A stretch of DNA of 64,000 bases from Geomonas subterranea (GCF_019063845.1 NZ_CP077683.1:1798001-1862000); one strand, 5' to 3'; numbered from the stretch's first letter, positions 1 through 9,164 are shown. Program-made: numbers and translations. The notes: a model not told the origin generated them from the letters alone.

Positions 1-1
1 T

Positions 2-1384
2 TATGACGTCAACAAGCCGAGCGTGACCTTCAATGACGTTGCCGGCATGGAGAACGTGAAGCTGGAACTGAAGGAAACCATCGAGTTCCTGACGGACCCC
101 ACCCGCTTTGAAAGGATCGGGGCGAAGGTTCCCAAGGGGGTGCTGCTGGTCGGCCCGCCGGGGACCGGCAAGACCCTGATTGCCCGTGCTACGGCAGGTG
201 AGGCGGCCGTCCCCTTTTACAGCATCAGCGCCTCCGAGTTTGTTGAGATGTTCGTTGGGGTTGGTGCCTCACGTGTCAGGGATATGTTCAAGAAGGCCAA
301 AAGCACGCATCCGAGCATCATCTTCATCGACGAGATCGACGCGGTCGGCCGGACCCGGGGCACAGGGCTCGGCGGCGGGCATGACGAGCGGGAGCAGACC
401 TTGAACCAGTTGCTGAGCGAAATGGACGGCTTCGACCCCCACGAGGAAGTCATCGTTATGGCTGCGACCAACCGGCCCGACGTTCTGGACCCTGCGCTCC
501 TCAGACCGGGTAGGTTCGACCGGCATATCGTGATAGACCGGCCCGGATGGAAGGAACGGCAGGCAATCCTGAAAATCCATGTACGCGGCAAGAAGCTGGC
601 AGCGGATGTGGATTTAGAAACCCTGGCCAAGGGGACGCCGGGGATGACCGGCGCTGACCTGGAGAACCTTGCTAACGAAGCAGCGCTGGTGGCCTTGAGG
701 CAGGGCAAAGAGCTGGTCGACACGCATGATTTCAACGAGGCCAAGGACATCATCCTGATGGGATCGGTAAAGGAGCTGACCATCAGCGAGGAGGAAAAGC
801 GGATAACCGCCTACCATGAGGCTGGCCACACTCTCGTCGCCTGGGAACTGCCGGGCGCAGATCCTATCTACAAGGTCAGCATCATCCCCCGTGGCATGGC
901 GATGGGAGTGACGCAGCTCCTTCCGGGGGAAGATCGCCACTATTATCCCCGCTCCTACCTGATGAACCGGCTGAGCATCAGCCTTGCGGGCAGGGTCGCG
1001 GAGAAGATGGTGTATGCCGAGTTCAGCAGCGGCGCGCAGAATGACCTCAAAGACGCGACCGCGCTGGCCGAGAAGATGGTGGCGCAGTGGGGGATGAGTG
1101 ACAAGGTCGGCCCGATGAACCTCGGCCGCGGCGAAGAACATCCGTTCCTCGGCAGGGAACTGTCCGCCCCCAAGCGCTACAGCGAGGAAATGGCCTGGGT
1201 GATGGACCAGGAGATCCAGCAGATCATAAGGGAAGCGGAGTCAACTGCAACCGGGATACTTAAGGACAGAAGGCATGCCCTTGATGCCCTGGCAGCGGCG
1301 CTGCTGAAGGAAGAAGTACTCGAAAGGGCCGATGTGGAGCGGATACAGCGGGATTGCGCCCCGCAGGCGAGTCTGGTGCAATGA
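2..1384 (+). CDS. ftsH: ATP-dependent zinc metalloprotease FtsH, 5' end outside window
   Basis: Membrane-anchored AAA protease that unfolds and degrades membrane and regulatory proteins. The frame is open from base 2, so the N-terminal membrane segments lie outside the window; about 460 residues are visible. An internal GTG at 23 is not the real start, because in-frame FtsH-like residues ([10 protein letters not shown]) run across it. Seen: Walker A GPPGTGKT, Walker B IIFIDEID, the second region of homology [18 protein letters not shown], zinc motif HEAGH at about 815-829, and the downstream acidic ligand in [11 protein letters not shown]. All catalytic residues are intact. It may be a second ftsH copy, which cannot be decided here. 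Confidence 0.95.
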   Translation, partial: YDVNKPSVTFNDVAGMENVKLELKETIEFLTDPTRFERIGAKVPKGVLLVGPPGTGKTLIARATAGEAAVPFYSISASEFVEMFVGVGASRVRDMFKKAKSTHPSIIFIDEIDAVGRTRGTGLGGGHDEREQTLNQLLSEMDGFDPHEEVIVMAATNRPDVLDPALLRPGRFDRHIVIDRPGWKERQAILKIHVRGKKLAADVDLETLAKGTPGMTGADLENLANEAALVALRQGKELVDTHDFNEAKDIILMGSVKELTISEEEKRITAYHEAGHTLVAWELPGADPIYKVSIIPRGMAMGVTQLLPGEDRHYYPRSYLMNRLSISLAGRVAEKMVYAEFSSGAQNDLKDATALAEKMVAQWGMSDKVGPMNLGRGEEHPFLGRELSAPKRYSEEMAWVMDQEIQQIIREAESTATGILKDRRHALDALAAALLKEEVLERADVERIQRDCAPQASLVQ

Positions 1385-1785
1385 TAAGTGCAGCTTGGTC
1401 TCATCCGCATGATCTCCGCCCTCACCGTGTTCCTACCACCGTCTGGTCTTGAAAAGCCGGGTATTACTTACTGCGGGTCCCCTGCCTGGTCATTAACCCC
1501 GGATATTTTAACTCCATCGTTTCCTCCTCGGTTCTACCAGACCGACTCCCTGGGGGCGGCGCTCGATGCTCTCCGAATTTGAGCTACAGATAAAGTATTT
1601 TTTATAAGTCACGATACCAAAAATGCCTACGAGTCCAGTCCAACTACCCAGCAGTTTATACGTGTTGACAACGGCAGCAGCCCCCGATATCACACGAGAT
1701 GCTGTCGCTGTCGGATTGTGGGCGTACATCAATTACAGGAAAATCTAAACAACAGGTGCTCCTCGCCAAGAAGTTCCCCCTAGTC
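1385..1785. other. Intergenic region, no confident gene
   Basis: No supported gene between ftsH and the PEP-CTERM gene. A 74-codon minus-strand frame (1508-1732) contains one hydrophobic stretch but has no recognisable family, so I do not call it. Confidence 0.4.
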
Positions 1786-2529
1786 TCAACGAACAGCTAG
1801 CTGCTGTTTCTGTTTCTTCCTCCATAGAGCAAGAGCACCAAGGCCAGCCCCAAAGAAAAGTATGGTCGATGGTTCAGGGACAGGTTCAGGAATGGACATA
1901 CCCACCGAATCTGAGAAATATCCATACGTGGTATACCCTAAAGTGGCGTCATACGGTATTGAAAGAGACAACACGCCGCTGACCATGGAATTTTGGCCTG
2001 GTGTGGCTGAAGGAACAGCAATCATATCATACTCACGGAGCCAGACATCAGGGCTGCGTGCCCCATACGGCCTCGTGTAGGTATAATAGCTGAATGAGAT
2101 GTCAGCAAGTGCATAAGCACTAGCCGTGTTCTCAGCCCACTCAGGCCATCCAACCAGTTCAGCATGAAGTGTATATGGCATATTGAAAGTGATGGTCCCC
2201 GATTCTCCCCCTTTAACACTGAACCAAACCATGTCTGCGCCATTTTTATACGTATTAGCTCCAACGGTGCCGGACAAGTGGAGATCTGTCGACCACTGCG
2301 GCACGAGACCAAGATCGGCTACCCCTAATCCTGCAGCTGAGACCCATTCGCAATTGGGGTCGTCCCATCCGCTGTCCCAGCGAGTCACCAATGCCCCGTT
2401 GGGTAGTGTTACGGAGACATCTCCGATGGAGTAATAAGCATCAGTATCAGCGTAAACGAGTGCAGCCGCTGGCTTTACCAAAGCAGTCATCAGTCCGAAG
2501 AACAAAAAACCGAAAAATAAACTTTTCAT
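1786..2529 (-). CDS. PEP-CTERM sorting-domain exported protein
   Basis: A 247-residue exported protein of unknown function. Residues 1-23 are a signal peptide (MKSLFFGFLFFGLMTALVKP followed by AAA). The C-terminus has the PEP-CTERM signal: VPEPST, a hydrophobic segment and a basic tail (RKKQK). In this family the tail directs processing by exosortase and delivery to the surface or extracellular matrix. The mature part is rich in Ser, Thr, Tyr and Gly with few charges, as in other PEP-CTERM proteins. The ATG is preceded by a GGAGGAAGG ribosome-binding site. No exosortase is in the window. A second PEP-CTERM gene lies at 44868-45446. Confidence 0.9.
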   Translation of the reverse strand: MKSLFFGFLFFGLMTALVKPAAALVYADTDAYYSIGDVSVTLPNGALVTRWDSGWDDPNCEWVSAAGLGVADLGLVPQWSTDLHLSGTVGANTYKNGADMVWFSVKGGESGTITFNMPYTLHAELVGWPEWAENTASAYALADISFSYYTYTRPYGARSPDVWLREYDMIAVPSATPGQNSMVSGVLSLSIPYDATLGYTTYGYFSDSVGMSIPEPVPEPSTILFFGAGLGALALWRKKQKQQLAVR

Positions 2530-2702
2530 ATCCTTCCTCCAGAGTGTTATTGACAGCTCCCTTGTGTTTAAACGCGCATCAGGAAAAGGCAGCGTGGCGC
2601 CACCTTAGGACATGCCTTAGGGGATGAGGTTTCCAGGCTTCAGTGAGGTTAACCGGGCGGATATAACCAACTAACAATGCGACGAAAAACTGTTTTGTCA
2701 AG

Positions 2703-2927
2703 TTGGAGAGGCTCAGGGTGGGAAGGTTATTCGACGGGCAAAATAACAGCAGGGAATGGGGCCTTACTGAAATCGAAGCCCATATGGTGTATGGCTTGAG
2801 CTAACCCTAAAACGAGCAGCGACCGGATCTACATAAGGAAAACCTGCTCAATCTGCTGACAGTTGTTAGAGATGCACTAGCCCAACTGGAGGGCGGCGCA
2901 AACAGTGACCATGATGCCCCCTTGTAA
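2703..2927 (+). pseudogene. Decayed coding remnant with two in-frame stops
   Basis: One continuous frame gives protein-like sequence (LERLRVGRLFDG..., then KENLLNLLTVVRDALAQLEG...) interrupted by two TAA codons about six bases apart, ending at a TAA. The second half has the heptad-like look of a helical C-terminus. The parent family is not recognised. The remaining sequence of the 2530-3050 gap holds nothing else I can support. Confidence 0.35.
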
Positions 2928-3050
2928 AGTTTCTTCACCGCCGTACACTTTCCTAGTTAAATCGCAGCAGTCGTGACATTTGTTAGCTCTGGTGACTGAG
3001 GAACCGGCAACCTATTGACGGCACACGAACATCACCTAACGGAGGCACGT

Positions 3051-3881
3051 ATGGAAAACATGGGCCAGTACCAACAGCTTGCGGTCACTTACGCCACAGA
3101 ATTCGGGACCAAGATCATTGCAGTAATCATTTTCTGGTTGGTGGGGCGCTGGTTGATCGGACTGGTGGGGCGCATGCTTCAAGGAGTTTTGGAAAAGCAA
3201 AAAGTCGACGCCACTCTGATGCGCTACATCGGAAATTTTGTAGCCGTCACGCTGAACATCATCTTAGTCGTCGCGATACTTGGTTACTGTGGCATTCAGA
3301 CAACAACCTTTGCTGCGTTAGTGGCAGGTATAGGTATCGCCATCGGCGCTGCTTGGGGTGGGCTGCTCTCGAACCTTGCGGCAGGGATCTTTCTCGTAGT
3401 GCTGCATCCTTTCAAGGTAGGTGATTTCGTGACAGTAGGTGGGGTGACCGGTACTGTTAAAGAAATCGGGCTCTTCGTCACCTCAATCAACACCCCAGAC
3501 AATGTCTTAACGATGGTTGGTAACGGCAAGGTTTTCAGCGACAATATCCAGAACTACACTGCGAATCCGTTCAGGAGGGTTGAATTGAAATGCCAACTGG
3601 CCGGTAGTGCCGATCATGTTGCAGCTATGCAGCTACTACGGGACAAACTGGCAACCGTTCCCAACGTGTTATCTCAACCGCCAGTTGAAGTTGAAATTCT
3701 GGAATTCACGCTGGTGGGACCCGTATTGGCAGTTCGACCATTCTGCCACAACGATAACTACTGGCAGGTTTATTTTGACGGCAACCGCACCATCCGTGAG
3801 AGCCTTGCTACAGCCGGTTTCCCTGCCCCCATGCCAGCGCAGATGGTGCTAGTGAATTCAACGCCCCCCCCAGCATCATAA
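3051..3881 (+). CDS. MscS-family small-conductance mechanosensitive channel
   Basis: A 276-residue inner-membrane channel that opens under membrane tension to release solutes on hypo-osmotic shock. Membrane segments occupy roughly residues 17-35 and 60-110. The pore-lining helix is Gly/Ala rich (AALVAGIGIAIGAAWGGLLSN). It is followed by the MscS beta-domain signature LHPFKVGDFVTVGGVTGTV and NGKVFSDNIQNYT. Length matches single-module MscS proteins (about 280 residues). I chose the ATG at 3051 because GGAGG lies five bases upstream; an earlier in-frame codon at 3015 lacks such a site. It stands alone, with no clear operon. Confidence 0.92.
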   Translation: MENMGQYQQLAVTYATEFGTKIIAVIIFWLVGRWLIGLVGRMLQGVLEKQKVDATLMRYIGNFVAVTLNIILVVAILGYCGIQTTTFAALVAGIGIAIGAAWGGLLSNLAAGIFLVVLHPFKVGDFVTVGGVTGTVKEIGLFVTSINTPDNVLTMVGNGKVFSDNIQNYTANPFRRVELKCQLAGSADHVAAMQLLRDKLATVPNVLSQPPVEVEILEFTLVGPVLAVRPFCHNDNYWQVYFDGNRTIRESLATAGFPAPMPAQMVLVNSTPPPAS

Positions 3882-4157
3882 ACCGCAGGAGATCAACACC
3901 GAGTCAGCGGTCTTCAAAAAAACATAGACACGCTGAAAACAGTAAAAGCAGCAATAAGTGGAAAATAGAATTTGCGGAAAGGGCTGCTCTGGAACTGTTC
4001 ATAAAAGAATGACCTCAGGTTTGAAGGCAGGGGATTGTCGGAGAGACATGTTCCCCTGCCTTTCAATCAGCACGACCATATCAGCCGAATCGCTCTTGAC
4101 GTTGTTTACCCACCTGTGAGGCTGGGGACATTTCAAATGTAGGAGGCGGCCATTGAC

Positions 4158-4412
4158 ATGGAGAAAAGAACTTCTGCCAGACTGGCCTTTCGTGCAAAGG
4201 CATACATCCATTGGAATAATGAGGACATCGAGGGGCAAGTGGAAAATGTCAGCGTTGATGGTGCCTTTGTGACGGCGCCTTCCCAAATGCACTTAAACGA
4301 CGTGGTCGCCCTAACCATAAACGACACTCCCACCGTTGGCATAAATGCGAAGGTGGTTAGGTTGACGAGTACTGGGATGGGATTGAGGTTTGAAAAGACT
4401 CTTCATTTTTAA
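4158..4412 (+). CDS. Single-domain PilZ protein
   Basis: An 84-residue protein consisting of one PilZ domain, the cyclic-di-GMP-binding beta-barrel. The two ligand motifs are visible: RTSAR (RxxxR) at residues 4-8 and NVSVDG (N/DxSxxG) near residue 30. In this family, binding of c-di-GMP alters motility, exopolysaccharide or other partner proteins; the partner here is unknown. AGGAGG at 4141-4146 supports the start. No diguanylate cyclase gene adjoins it. Confidence 0.85.
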   Translation: MEKRTSARLAFRAKAYIHWNNEDIEGQVENVSVDGAFVTAPSQMHLNDVVALTINDTPTVGINAKVVRLTSTGMGLRFEKTLHF

Positions 4413-4631
4413 GAAGAGAAACCCACGGCTGTTTCACCTTCCCTTCCTGCTTCCACGATTGGGTTCGGAGAAAAGTGCGTAACATAAAGGAGACCCTAGA
4501 GGTCAAGACAGAAAAATCAGCTAAACTCCTGCGAAATCTCGTCGGACCCACTTCTCTAGAGCCTGTTACCCCTGAAGGAGGCAAGCCGTATCTGAGTGCG
4601 GTCTCCATGTTGAGGGTCTGGACGTTGGTTC

Positions 4632-4661
4632 AAAAAGAAGGGGCCCCAAATGAGGCCCCTT
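4632..4661 (-). terminator. Intrinsic terminator downstream of the tRNA-Arg remnant
   Basis: An 8-bp stem AAGGGGCC/GGCCCCTT with an 8-base loop, followed on the minus strand by CTTTTT. It sits just downstream, in the tRNA direction, of the decayed tRNA-Arg end at 4697-4740, so it may be the original terminator of that tRNA locus. Confidence 0.6.
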
Positions 4662-4696
4662 CCCAAATCGAACCCTTAGGTTCGACTTCATTTAAT

Positions 4697-4740
4697 TGAC
4701 GTCCACGAGACGATTCAAACGTCCGCCCCCTTCCTTAGGA
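4697..4740 (-). repeat. Degenerate tRNA-Arg(CCT) 3' end, probable old att site
   Basis: Forty of 44 bases match the 3' half of the intact tRNA-Arg at 30770-30813, from the CCA end through the anticodon stem. The four substitutions would disturb the T arm and acceptor stem, so it is not a working tRNA. It reads on the same strand as the intact gene and is followed by its own terminator. Confidence 0.75.
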
Positions 4741-4822
4741 ATAAACATATAATTGCTTTCCAAATGGTTTCAACCGCCCCCTACCCTCTCGGGGTCTCAT
4801 ATACAAGATTGGCTCACAGATG

Positions 4823-4858
4823 AAAAATGCCACTCGCAACCTGCACAAATGGCATTTT
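4823..4858 (-). terminator. Intrinsic terminator for the exported-protein gene
   Basis: A 9-bp stem AAAATGCCA/TGGCATTTT followed on the minus strand by a short T run, about 90 bases past the stop codon of the gene ending at 4946. Confidence 0.5.
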
Positions 4859-4945
4859 CCCGTTTAAGTGCGTCGAAAGGCGGGGCTTGCCCCACAGTGC
4901 AAGTGAAACCCTGCCAGACGACGGGCGGTACGATTCTGGACGGGT

Positions 4946-5629
4946 TTACTGCAGCACGATGCCGTCCGGAGAATTGACAGCCTGGACCTCCTCGATGCTC
5001 AGGGAGCCATTGCCAAGAAGAGCTGAGGCGCTAGCGGAACCGTTGGCGGAGACGCTGTTGTTGCTTATCTTGGCCTTGACCACAACGTCATGAACGCCCT
5101 GGCCGAGGTCAGCCTGTATGAAGTTGAAGTGGTGGGCGGCGGTCGTCTCGAGGAGCAGATCGATCTCTTCGGAGGCAAGCTCGCACTCCATGGTCACGTC
5201 GATGATGCCGTCAAGGATGCCACCGTTGCTACCGTCGACGCAGTTGGTGTAGTACCCCCCCAAAGATGCCGACAGTTGCTGTTTCCTCTTATCGAATACC
5301 ACCACGCCAGGGGCCGCCTCGCTTCCGTCGACGAGAACCTTGACCTCTATGCCCGCCTCGGCAGTCGAGGTGTCTTTGGTCCCACCACTGCTCTTAACGA
5401 GGGTATCGGTGAGCAGGCTGGTTTCGAGGGAGACGCCAATAAGCAGGTCTTTAGGGGTGGCGGTGTGGATCCGCCCAGCCAGTACCGTCGACCAGCCATC
5501 GGCATCGTTGGTGGCCAACATCGGGCTGACCACAGCCATCGACTTAACGTTGGCGGTGAATTTTGCAGAAGCAGCGAATGCGGAGGTTGCTGTTAAAAGT
5601 GCGATCGCAAGAATGGCAAAAACTTTCAT
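4946..5629 (-). CDS. Exported protein of unknown function
   Basis: A 227-residue protein with a clear signal peptide (MKVFAILAIALLTATSAFA, cleavage after AFA). The mature part is rich in small and polar residues and alternates short hydrophobic and polar stretches, which suggests a beta-rich secreted or surface protein. Two cysteines (in TNCVDG and MECEL) could form a disulfide. GGAGGAAAG lies just before the ATG. No family recognised. It faces the AraC-type regulator at 5986-6807, transcribed on the same strand upstream. Confidence 0.75.
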   Translation of the reverse strand: MKVFAILAIALLTATSAFAASAKFTANVKSMAVVSPMLATNDADGWSTVLAGRIHTATPKDLLIGVSLETSLLTDTLVKSSGGTKDTSTAEAGIEVKVLVDGSEAAPGVVVFDKRKQQLSASLGGYYTNCVDGSNGGILDGIIDVTMECELASEEIDLLLETTAAHHFNFIQADLGQGVHDVVVKAKISNNSVSANGSASASALLGNGSLSIEEVQAVNSPDGIVLQ

Positions 5630-5985
5630 TTCTTTCCTCCTGAATGAGTTGCAAAGTTCTGCAGATTGTTTGGTTCAGCCTCCGTCCCGCCTCGTCCGTT
5701 CCGGCGCAGGGAATCGCCACGTCATTGTCGCTGGCCACCACCTCCCTTTCACGTGCGACACTTGCTGCGCTCGCCTTGGAGCAAGGATGAACGAAAGCTG
5801 TTAGCTGAATGATAGCAAGCGTCCCTTGCTGCACTATGCTGTGTTTGCCTTTCTCTGGGCGATTCTTGCTCTCAATGAAAAAATAGCCTCTTACTCTTAA
5901 TGAAGCCTAGGGAGAGACGGGAGGGACGAAAACGCGCGCGACCAGTCGAGCGCAGCAGGGGGAGAGGAGAACGAGGGGTGGGAGA

Positions 5986-6807
5986 CTACGATTCGCGCTG
6001 AAGTGACTTCTTGAATTCGCTGGGGGTCCCGCCGACCAGTTCCCGGAAGTGTCTGTTGAAAGAGCTCAGATCGTTGAAGCCTACCTTCATAGCCACCGTA
6101 GAGACAGGGATATCCTTCCTGAGCAGGTCTTTCGATCTTTTTATCCTCAAGCGTGACAGAAACTGCATCGGCGTCATTCCGATGATTTTTTTGAATTCCC
6201 TGCAGAAATGGTGCTTGCTGAGTCCCCCCTCCTGGGCCATTGACTCGAGTGAGATCGGGTCGCCCAGGTTTTCCTTTATGTAGCGGATACAGCGCAGCAG
6301 ATTGGGGGGAAGATCGCATTCGGGAGCATGGGCAGCGGAACGGGTTTGATCGGCACGGTATTTTTGCCACCTCTCCCATGAGTTGGTTCGCTTTACTTCG
6401 ATAAAAAAACGGACGGTGTTTCGGAACTGCAGCAGGTCGAGGGGCTTCTTGAAGTAGTCATGGGCCCCGATCCTAAAGGCCTCGACAGCCGATTCTTCCG
6501 ACCCTGCACTGGTGATAAACATAACAGGAACATCAGGGTTCTTCTGTTTGATCTCGCGGAGCATCTCCAAACCAGCTATGTCGTCCGAGTCGCAGTCGAC
6601 CAACACCAGGTCCGCACAAAAACGCTGGGAGTGGCGTGAAGCTGCACAAAAGGTGAAGATCTCCACCTGCTCGTCCCACAGTGGTAAGGCTGAGTACAGA
6701 TCTTGGTTATCCAGATTGGCAATAATCAGGATGGGGTTCTTTTTCACAGCGCCCACCTTTGCTCCCAAAGCCGCAGCCTCAGGCCATGGAGTCCTCAGGG
6801 TTTTCAT
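5986..6807 (-). CDS. Response regulator with receiver and AraC-type DNA-binding domains
   Basis: A 273-residue cytoplasmic regulator. Residues about 25-140 form a receiver-like domain with a probable phospho-acceptor Asp in VLVDCDSDD, a Thr/Ser in FITSAG and a Lys in YFKKPLD. Residues about 170-270 are an AraC/XylS double helix-turn-helix: LESMAQEGGLSKHHFCREF and TVAMKVGFNDLSSFNRHFRE, then GGTPSEFKKS. AraC output domains are less common than OmpR or NtrC types in response regulators. No histidine kinase adjoins. The target is unknown; the exported protein downstream at 4946-5629 or the genes at 7.6-8.8 kb are possible. Confidence 0.88.
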   Translation of the reverse strand: MKTLRTPWPEAAALGAKVGAVKKNPILIIANLDNQDLYSALPLWDEQVEIFTFCAASRHSQRFCADLVLVDCDSDDIAGLEMLREIKQKNPDVPVMFITSAGSEESAVEAFRIGAHDYFKKPLDLLQFRNTVRFFIEVKRTNSWERWQKYRADQTRSAAHAPECDLPPNLLRCIRYIKENLGDPISLESMAQEGGLSKHHFCREFKKIIGMTPMQFLSRLRIKRSKDLLRKDIPVSTVAMKVGFNDLSSFNRHFRELVGGTPSEFKKSLQRES

Positions 6808-7334
6808 GCCTAATTAGTGGCACGTAGTTCACGGCAGGATGCTGGACCAGCAACACCTGCTTTGACAGAAGAGGGGCAACCAGTGCTTAAACTATCCTAG
6901 AATTATCAGAAACGACTGTGTTATTTGTTATATTTAATGTGAACTATTCTAAAATAATGTAACACGTGCGAACAATGTATTACCTCAATATCACACATTG
7001 TCAAACAGTTGAGTCAACGGGGGCCGCTGCCTTATCGGTACCGCATCCTCGGCCAATTCGCACATAAGTTAAAATTCATCAATATCAAGTTAACCGAAGC
7101 AAATGCTCGTTTGAGTAATTCTTCCTACAGTTCGGTTCGTGGCCTAAATTAAGGTTGGGCTGCTCAGGGGGGAAAGAACTGATGGAGGGCACAAAAAAAG
7201 AAACTGCTTTGGGAGATTACCGCTGCTCTTGGACTTGTTTTTTTAGGCAAGTCGGAGTGCGGTCTCTGACCAAAGCAGTTTCGGTGGTGGCTCCCGGTGG
7301 CAAAGTAGCGTTTTAACGCTGACAATGTCTACGC
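6808..7334. other. AT-rich intergenic region with promoter-like sequence
   Basis: No gene. About 6890-7010 is strongly AT-rich (TATATTTAATG, TAAAATAATG), compatible with promoters for the minus-strand regulator gene. The right part holds the long hairpin described separately. Confidence 0.4.
7200..7282 (-). other. Long multi-segment hairpin, possible terminator or small RNA
   Basis: An 83-base inverted repeat. The outer 13-bp arms GAAACTGCTTTGG/CCAAAGCAGTTTC are perfect, and inner paired blocks GAGA-CCGC/GCGG-TCTC and GACTTG/CAAGTC continue almost to a T-rich loop. On the minus strand the outer arm is followed by seven T residues, so it could end a minus-strand transcript. It is much longer than an ordinary terminator. 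Confidence 0.6.
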
Positions 7335-7667
7335 TCAGCGGTCGGTTTTTTCAGGACCGATGGCTGGTGGAGCGGGAGCCTTTACCTGTTTCTGAAGGAT
7401 GTCGCATTCGATGGATGTGGTTGGCATCCCTTCGGTGCGATGGTCTTCATAGCAGGTAAGGATAATTATCTGCCTATCAGCTAGAAAAGCAAACAGGAAT
7501 TTTGGACATGGCAGACACCAGAATTCCCGTGTACCTCTCGTTCCAATTGGCATGCCGCCCAACCTCGTCACCCCGCGCTACACCCGACGGTACGAGATTG
7601 CGGTGAGCACCGCGGTCATCGCTAGTAACCCGATACATCCTCCGCAGCTCCAGTCCCATCAATGGGA

Positions 7668-8147
7668 TCAGGACACCGCGATATCAAGGGTCCCTTCCCA
7701 CAGACCATGGAGGTTGCACTGCTGCTTCGCCACCAGGGTCACCTTCCCGGTTGACGCGGCCTCTTTGGGGACCACAACGGTGAAGGCAGCTTTCGGCGCT
7801 AGGTACCCCCGCGGCTGCAGGTCCAATCTTCCAGCCGGTTCGTTGCCAATGCTGAGCTCGATAAAGCCGATCCAGTGGGCCGGCATCATGCCGTGGAGAA
7901 CTTCCCCTACCGATACTTCCACGGTGAAAGGCTTGCCGGCAGTTACTGAGGCGGGTGCGGTGATGACAGGCGCATGGCTTTTCTCAAGCGGAGTCTTTTT
8001 GGTTGGGTCATTCACCCTGTTGATTGTCTCAAAGAGCTTCATGTCCACTCGGTCGGGAAAATAGCGCTCGGCCGCAGCAACCGTTCCAGCAAAGCCTGCG
8101 ACAACGGAGCCGGCAATTGTGGTTTTCAGAAAAGCGCGTCTGTTCAT
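7668..8147 (-). CDS. Class II superoxide-reductase-like protein with Tat-type signal
   Basis: A 159-residue protein of the neelaredoxin / superoxide reductase-like (SORL) family, which reduces superoxide to peroxide at an Fe(His)4Cys centre. The twin-arginine leader MNRRAFLKTT suggests export of the folded protein. Probable ligands are seen: a His in EKSHAPVI, His residues in VLHGMMPAHWIGFIEL, and Cys plus His in CNLHGLWEG. GAGGAGGTGTGAG precedes the ATG. Anaerobes such as Geobacter use such proteins against oxygen stress. It stands alone here. Some SORL proteins lack measured activity, so the reaction is inferred. Confidence 0.85.
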   Translation of the reverse strand: MNRRAFLKTTIAGSVVAGFAGTVAAAERYFPDRVDMKLFETINRVNDPTKKTPLEKSHAPVITAPASVTAGKPFTVEVSVGEVLHGMMPAHWIGFIELSIGNEPAGRLDLQPRGYLAPKAAFTVVVPKEAASTGKVTLVAKQQCNLHGLWEGTLDIAVS

Positions 8148-8506
8148 CTCACACCTCCTCTTGGAATTGTCACCAGTCTGTTAACGATTGTGCCCCATCT
8201 GAGTCTAGTGGCTGGTCGAGACAAGTCAACGGAATCCCCCTCATAAATAGCAATACGGAGCGGTGAGGGACGAACAGGAGGCTATCGGGCATTCAAGCGA
8301 GCTGGGTGAAACGGTCTGCAAGCCAGTAAGGGTACATCATCAAACTAAGCAGTAATGCGAATCCCGCCGGCGATCAAGAGTGTACCTTTCAAATGAGACT
8401 CGGCTGTTATTAGACCACTGCGTCCGGTGCCTGCCCCTTGACGCAACCAAGTTGTGGGGAGACAATAAAGTACTTGAAGGTTATCCCCTAAAAGGAGGAA
8501 ATCCCA

Positions 8507-8776
8507 GTGAGAAAAATTGCATTCATGTTAGCAGCACTGCTCAGCATGGCAGCGGCGGTCCCAGCCTTTGCCGAAATGGCTGACGCACAGAAAGATGAGT
8601 GTGTCCTTGCCTCGCGTAATTGCAAAAACGCGGTCGATGACATACAAACTCAGATTAAACGAATCGACGCAGAGGTTAAGAAAGGTACCGCTGTGTACAC
8701 CCCAGCGGAGCTGAAAAAACTGGAGCAGAAGCTGGCCGAGGTGAAAGAACTTTTGAACAACATGGAAAAACATTAG
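8507..8776 (+). CDS. Small periplasmic helical protein, unknown function
   Basis: An 89-residue protein with a signal peptide ending in VPAFA at about residue 22. The mature part is charged, with two cysteines (DECVLASRNCKN) and a C-terminal heptad-like helix (ELKKLEQKLAEVKELLNNME), so it is likely a small helical hairpin. AAAGGAGG at 8490-8497 supports the GTG start. It ends with a strong terminator at 8809. Similar small exported coiled-coil proteins occur in Geobacter; the role is unknown. Confidence 0.75.
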   Translation: MRKIAFMLAALLSMAAAVPAFAEMADAQKDECVLASRNCKNAVDDIQTQIKRIDAEVKKGTAVYTPAELKKLEQKLAEVKELLNNMEKH

Positions 8777-8808
8777 CGGAGGGTAAGCCCATTCAGGTTG
8801 TATCTTTT

Positions 8809-8839
8809 GGAAGGCCGGAGAAATTCGGCCTTCCTCTTT
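8809..8839 (+). terminator. Intrinsic terminator after the small periplasmic protein gene
   Basis: A 9-bp stem GGAAGGCCG/CGGCCTTCC with an 8-base loop followed by TCTTTC, 33 bases past the stop codon. Confidence 0.7.
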
Positions 8840-8882
8840 CATTCCATTCCACGCTTGCAGGTTGCACCAGAGGTTACACAAA

Positions 8883-8917
8883 CAAAAAGGGCCTACAGTA
8901 ATTAACTGTAGGCCCTT
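8883..8917 (-). terminator. Intrinsic terminator, original downstream end of the tRNA-Arg site
   Basis: A perfect 13-bp stem AAGGGCCTACAGT/ACTGTAGGCCCTT with a 5-base loop; the minus strand continues with a T run. It lies 9 bases beyond the left att copy, so before island 1 inserted it would have ended the tRNA-Arg transcript. Confidence 0.8.
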
Positions 8918-8925
8918 GTTTTCTA

Positions 8926-8965
8926 TGGCGTCCCCGAGACGATTCGAACGTCCGACCCCTTCCTT
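8926..8965 (-). repeat. Left att site of island 1 (40-bp direct repeat)
   Basis: Identical to 30770-30809, the CCA end, acceptor stem, T arm and variable region of tRNA-Arg. Identity stops sharply at 8965. Confidence 0.95.
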
Positions 8966-8985
8966 GAGTCTTTTCAGGGGGTTAC

Positions 8986-9133
8986 AGCCCTGCACAAGCC
9001 CTTGCATATATGATTTTATCGACTTTAAGGTCTCACTACAGGTCACACTTTTAGCATCATATGTGCCTAACATCAATACAAAAAGTACCATATTGACGTA
9101 AGGTAACAGGTCTCACTGCCACCTTACGTCAAT
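8986..9133. promoter_or_regulatory. Probable integrase arm-type sites, left end of island 1
   Basis: Contains GGTCTCAC at 9029-9036 and 9109-9116, a related GGTCACAC at 9041-9048, and AGCCCTTGCA at 8997-9006. A perfect 13-bp inverted repeat ATTGACGTAAGGT/ACCTTACGTCAAT (9092-9104, 9121-9133) brackets the second copy. The same two words occur inside the right end (30686-30734), as expected for arm sites flanking attP. Confidence 0.6.
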
Positions 9134-9164
9134 ACTAGCTTCCCAACTACCTCGGAATCACCCA

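Noticed and set aside
1508-1732. 74-codon minus-strand frame with one hydrophobic stretch after ftsH
   Set aside because: No recognisable family and no good ribosome-binding site for its start. Treated as non-coding.
4475-4699. 74-codon plus-strand frame ending at the tRNA-Arg remnant
   Set aside because: It runs into the terminator and the tRNA fragment, and has no family or ribosome-binding site; likely chance.
7335-7571. 72-78-codon minus-strand frame upstream of the long hairpin
   Set aside because: A weak GAGG site exists, but composition is odd (FWCLPCPKFLFAFL) and no family is recognised. Not enough to call.
8926-8965. Partial second tRNA-Arg gene
   Set aside because: It stops at the variable region and lacks the anticodon arm; it is the left att copy.
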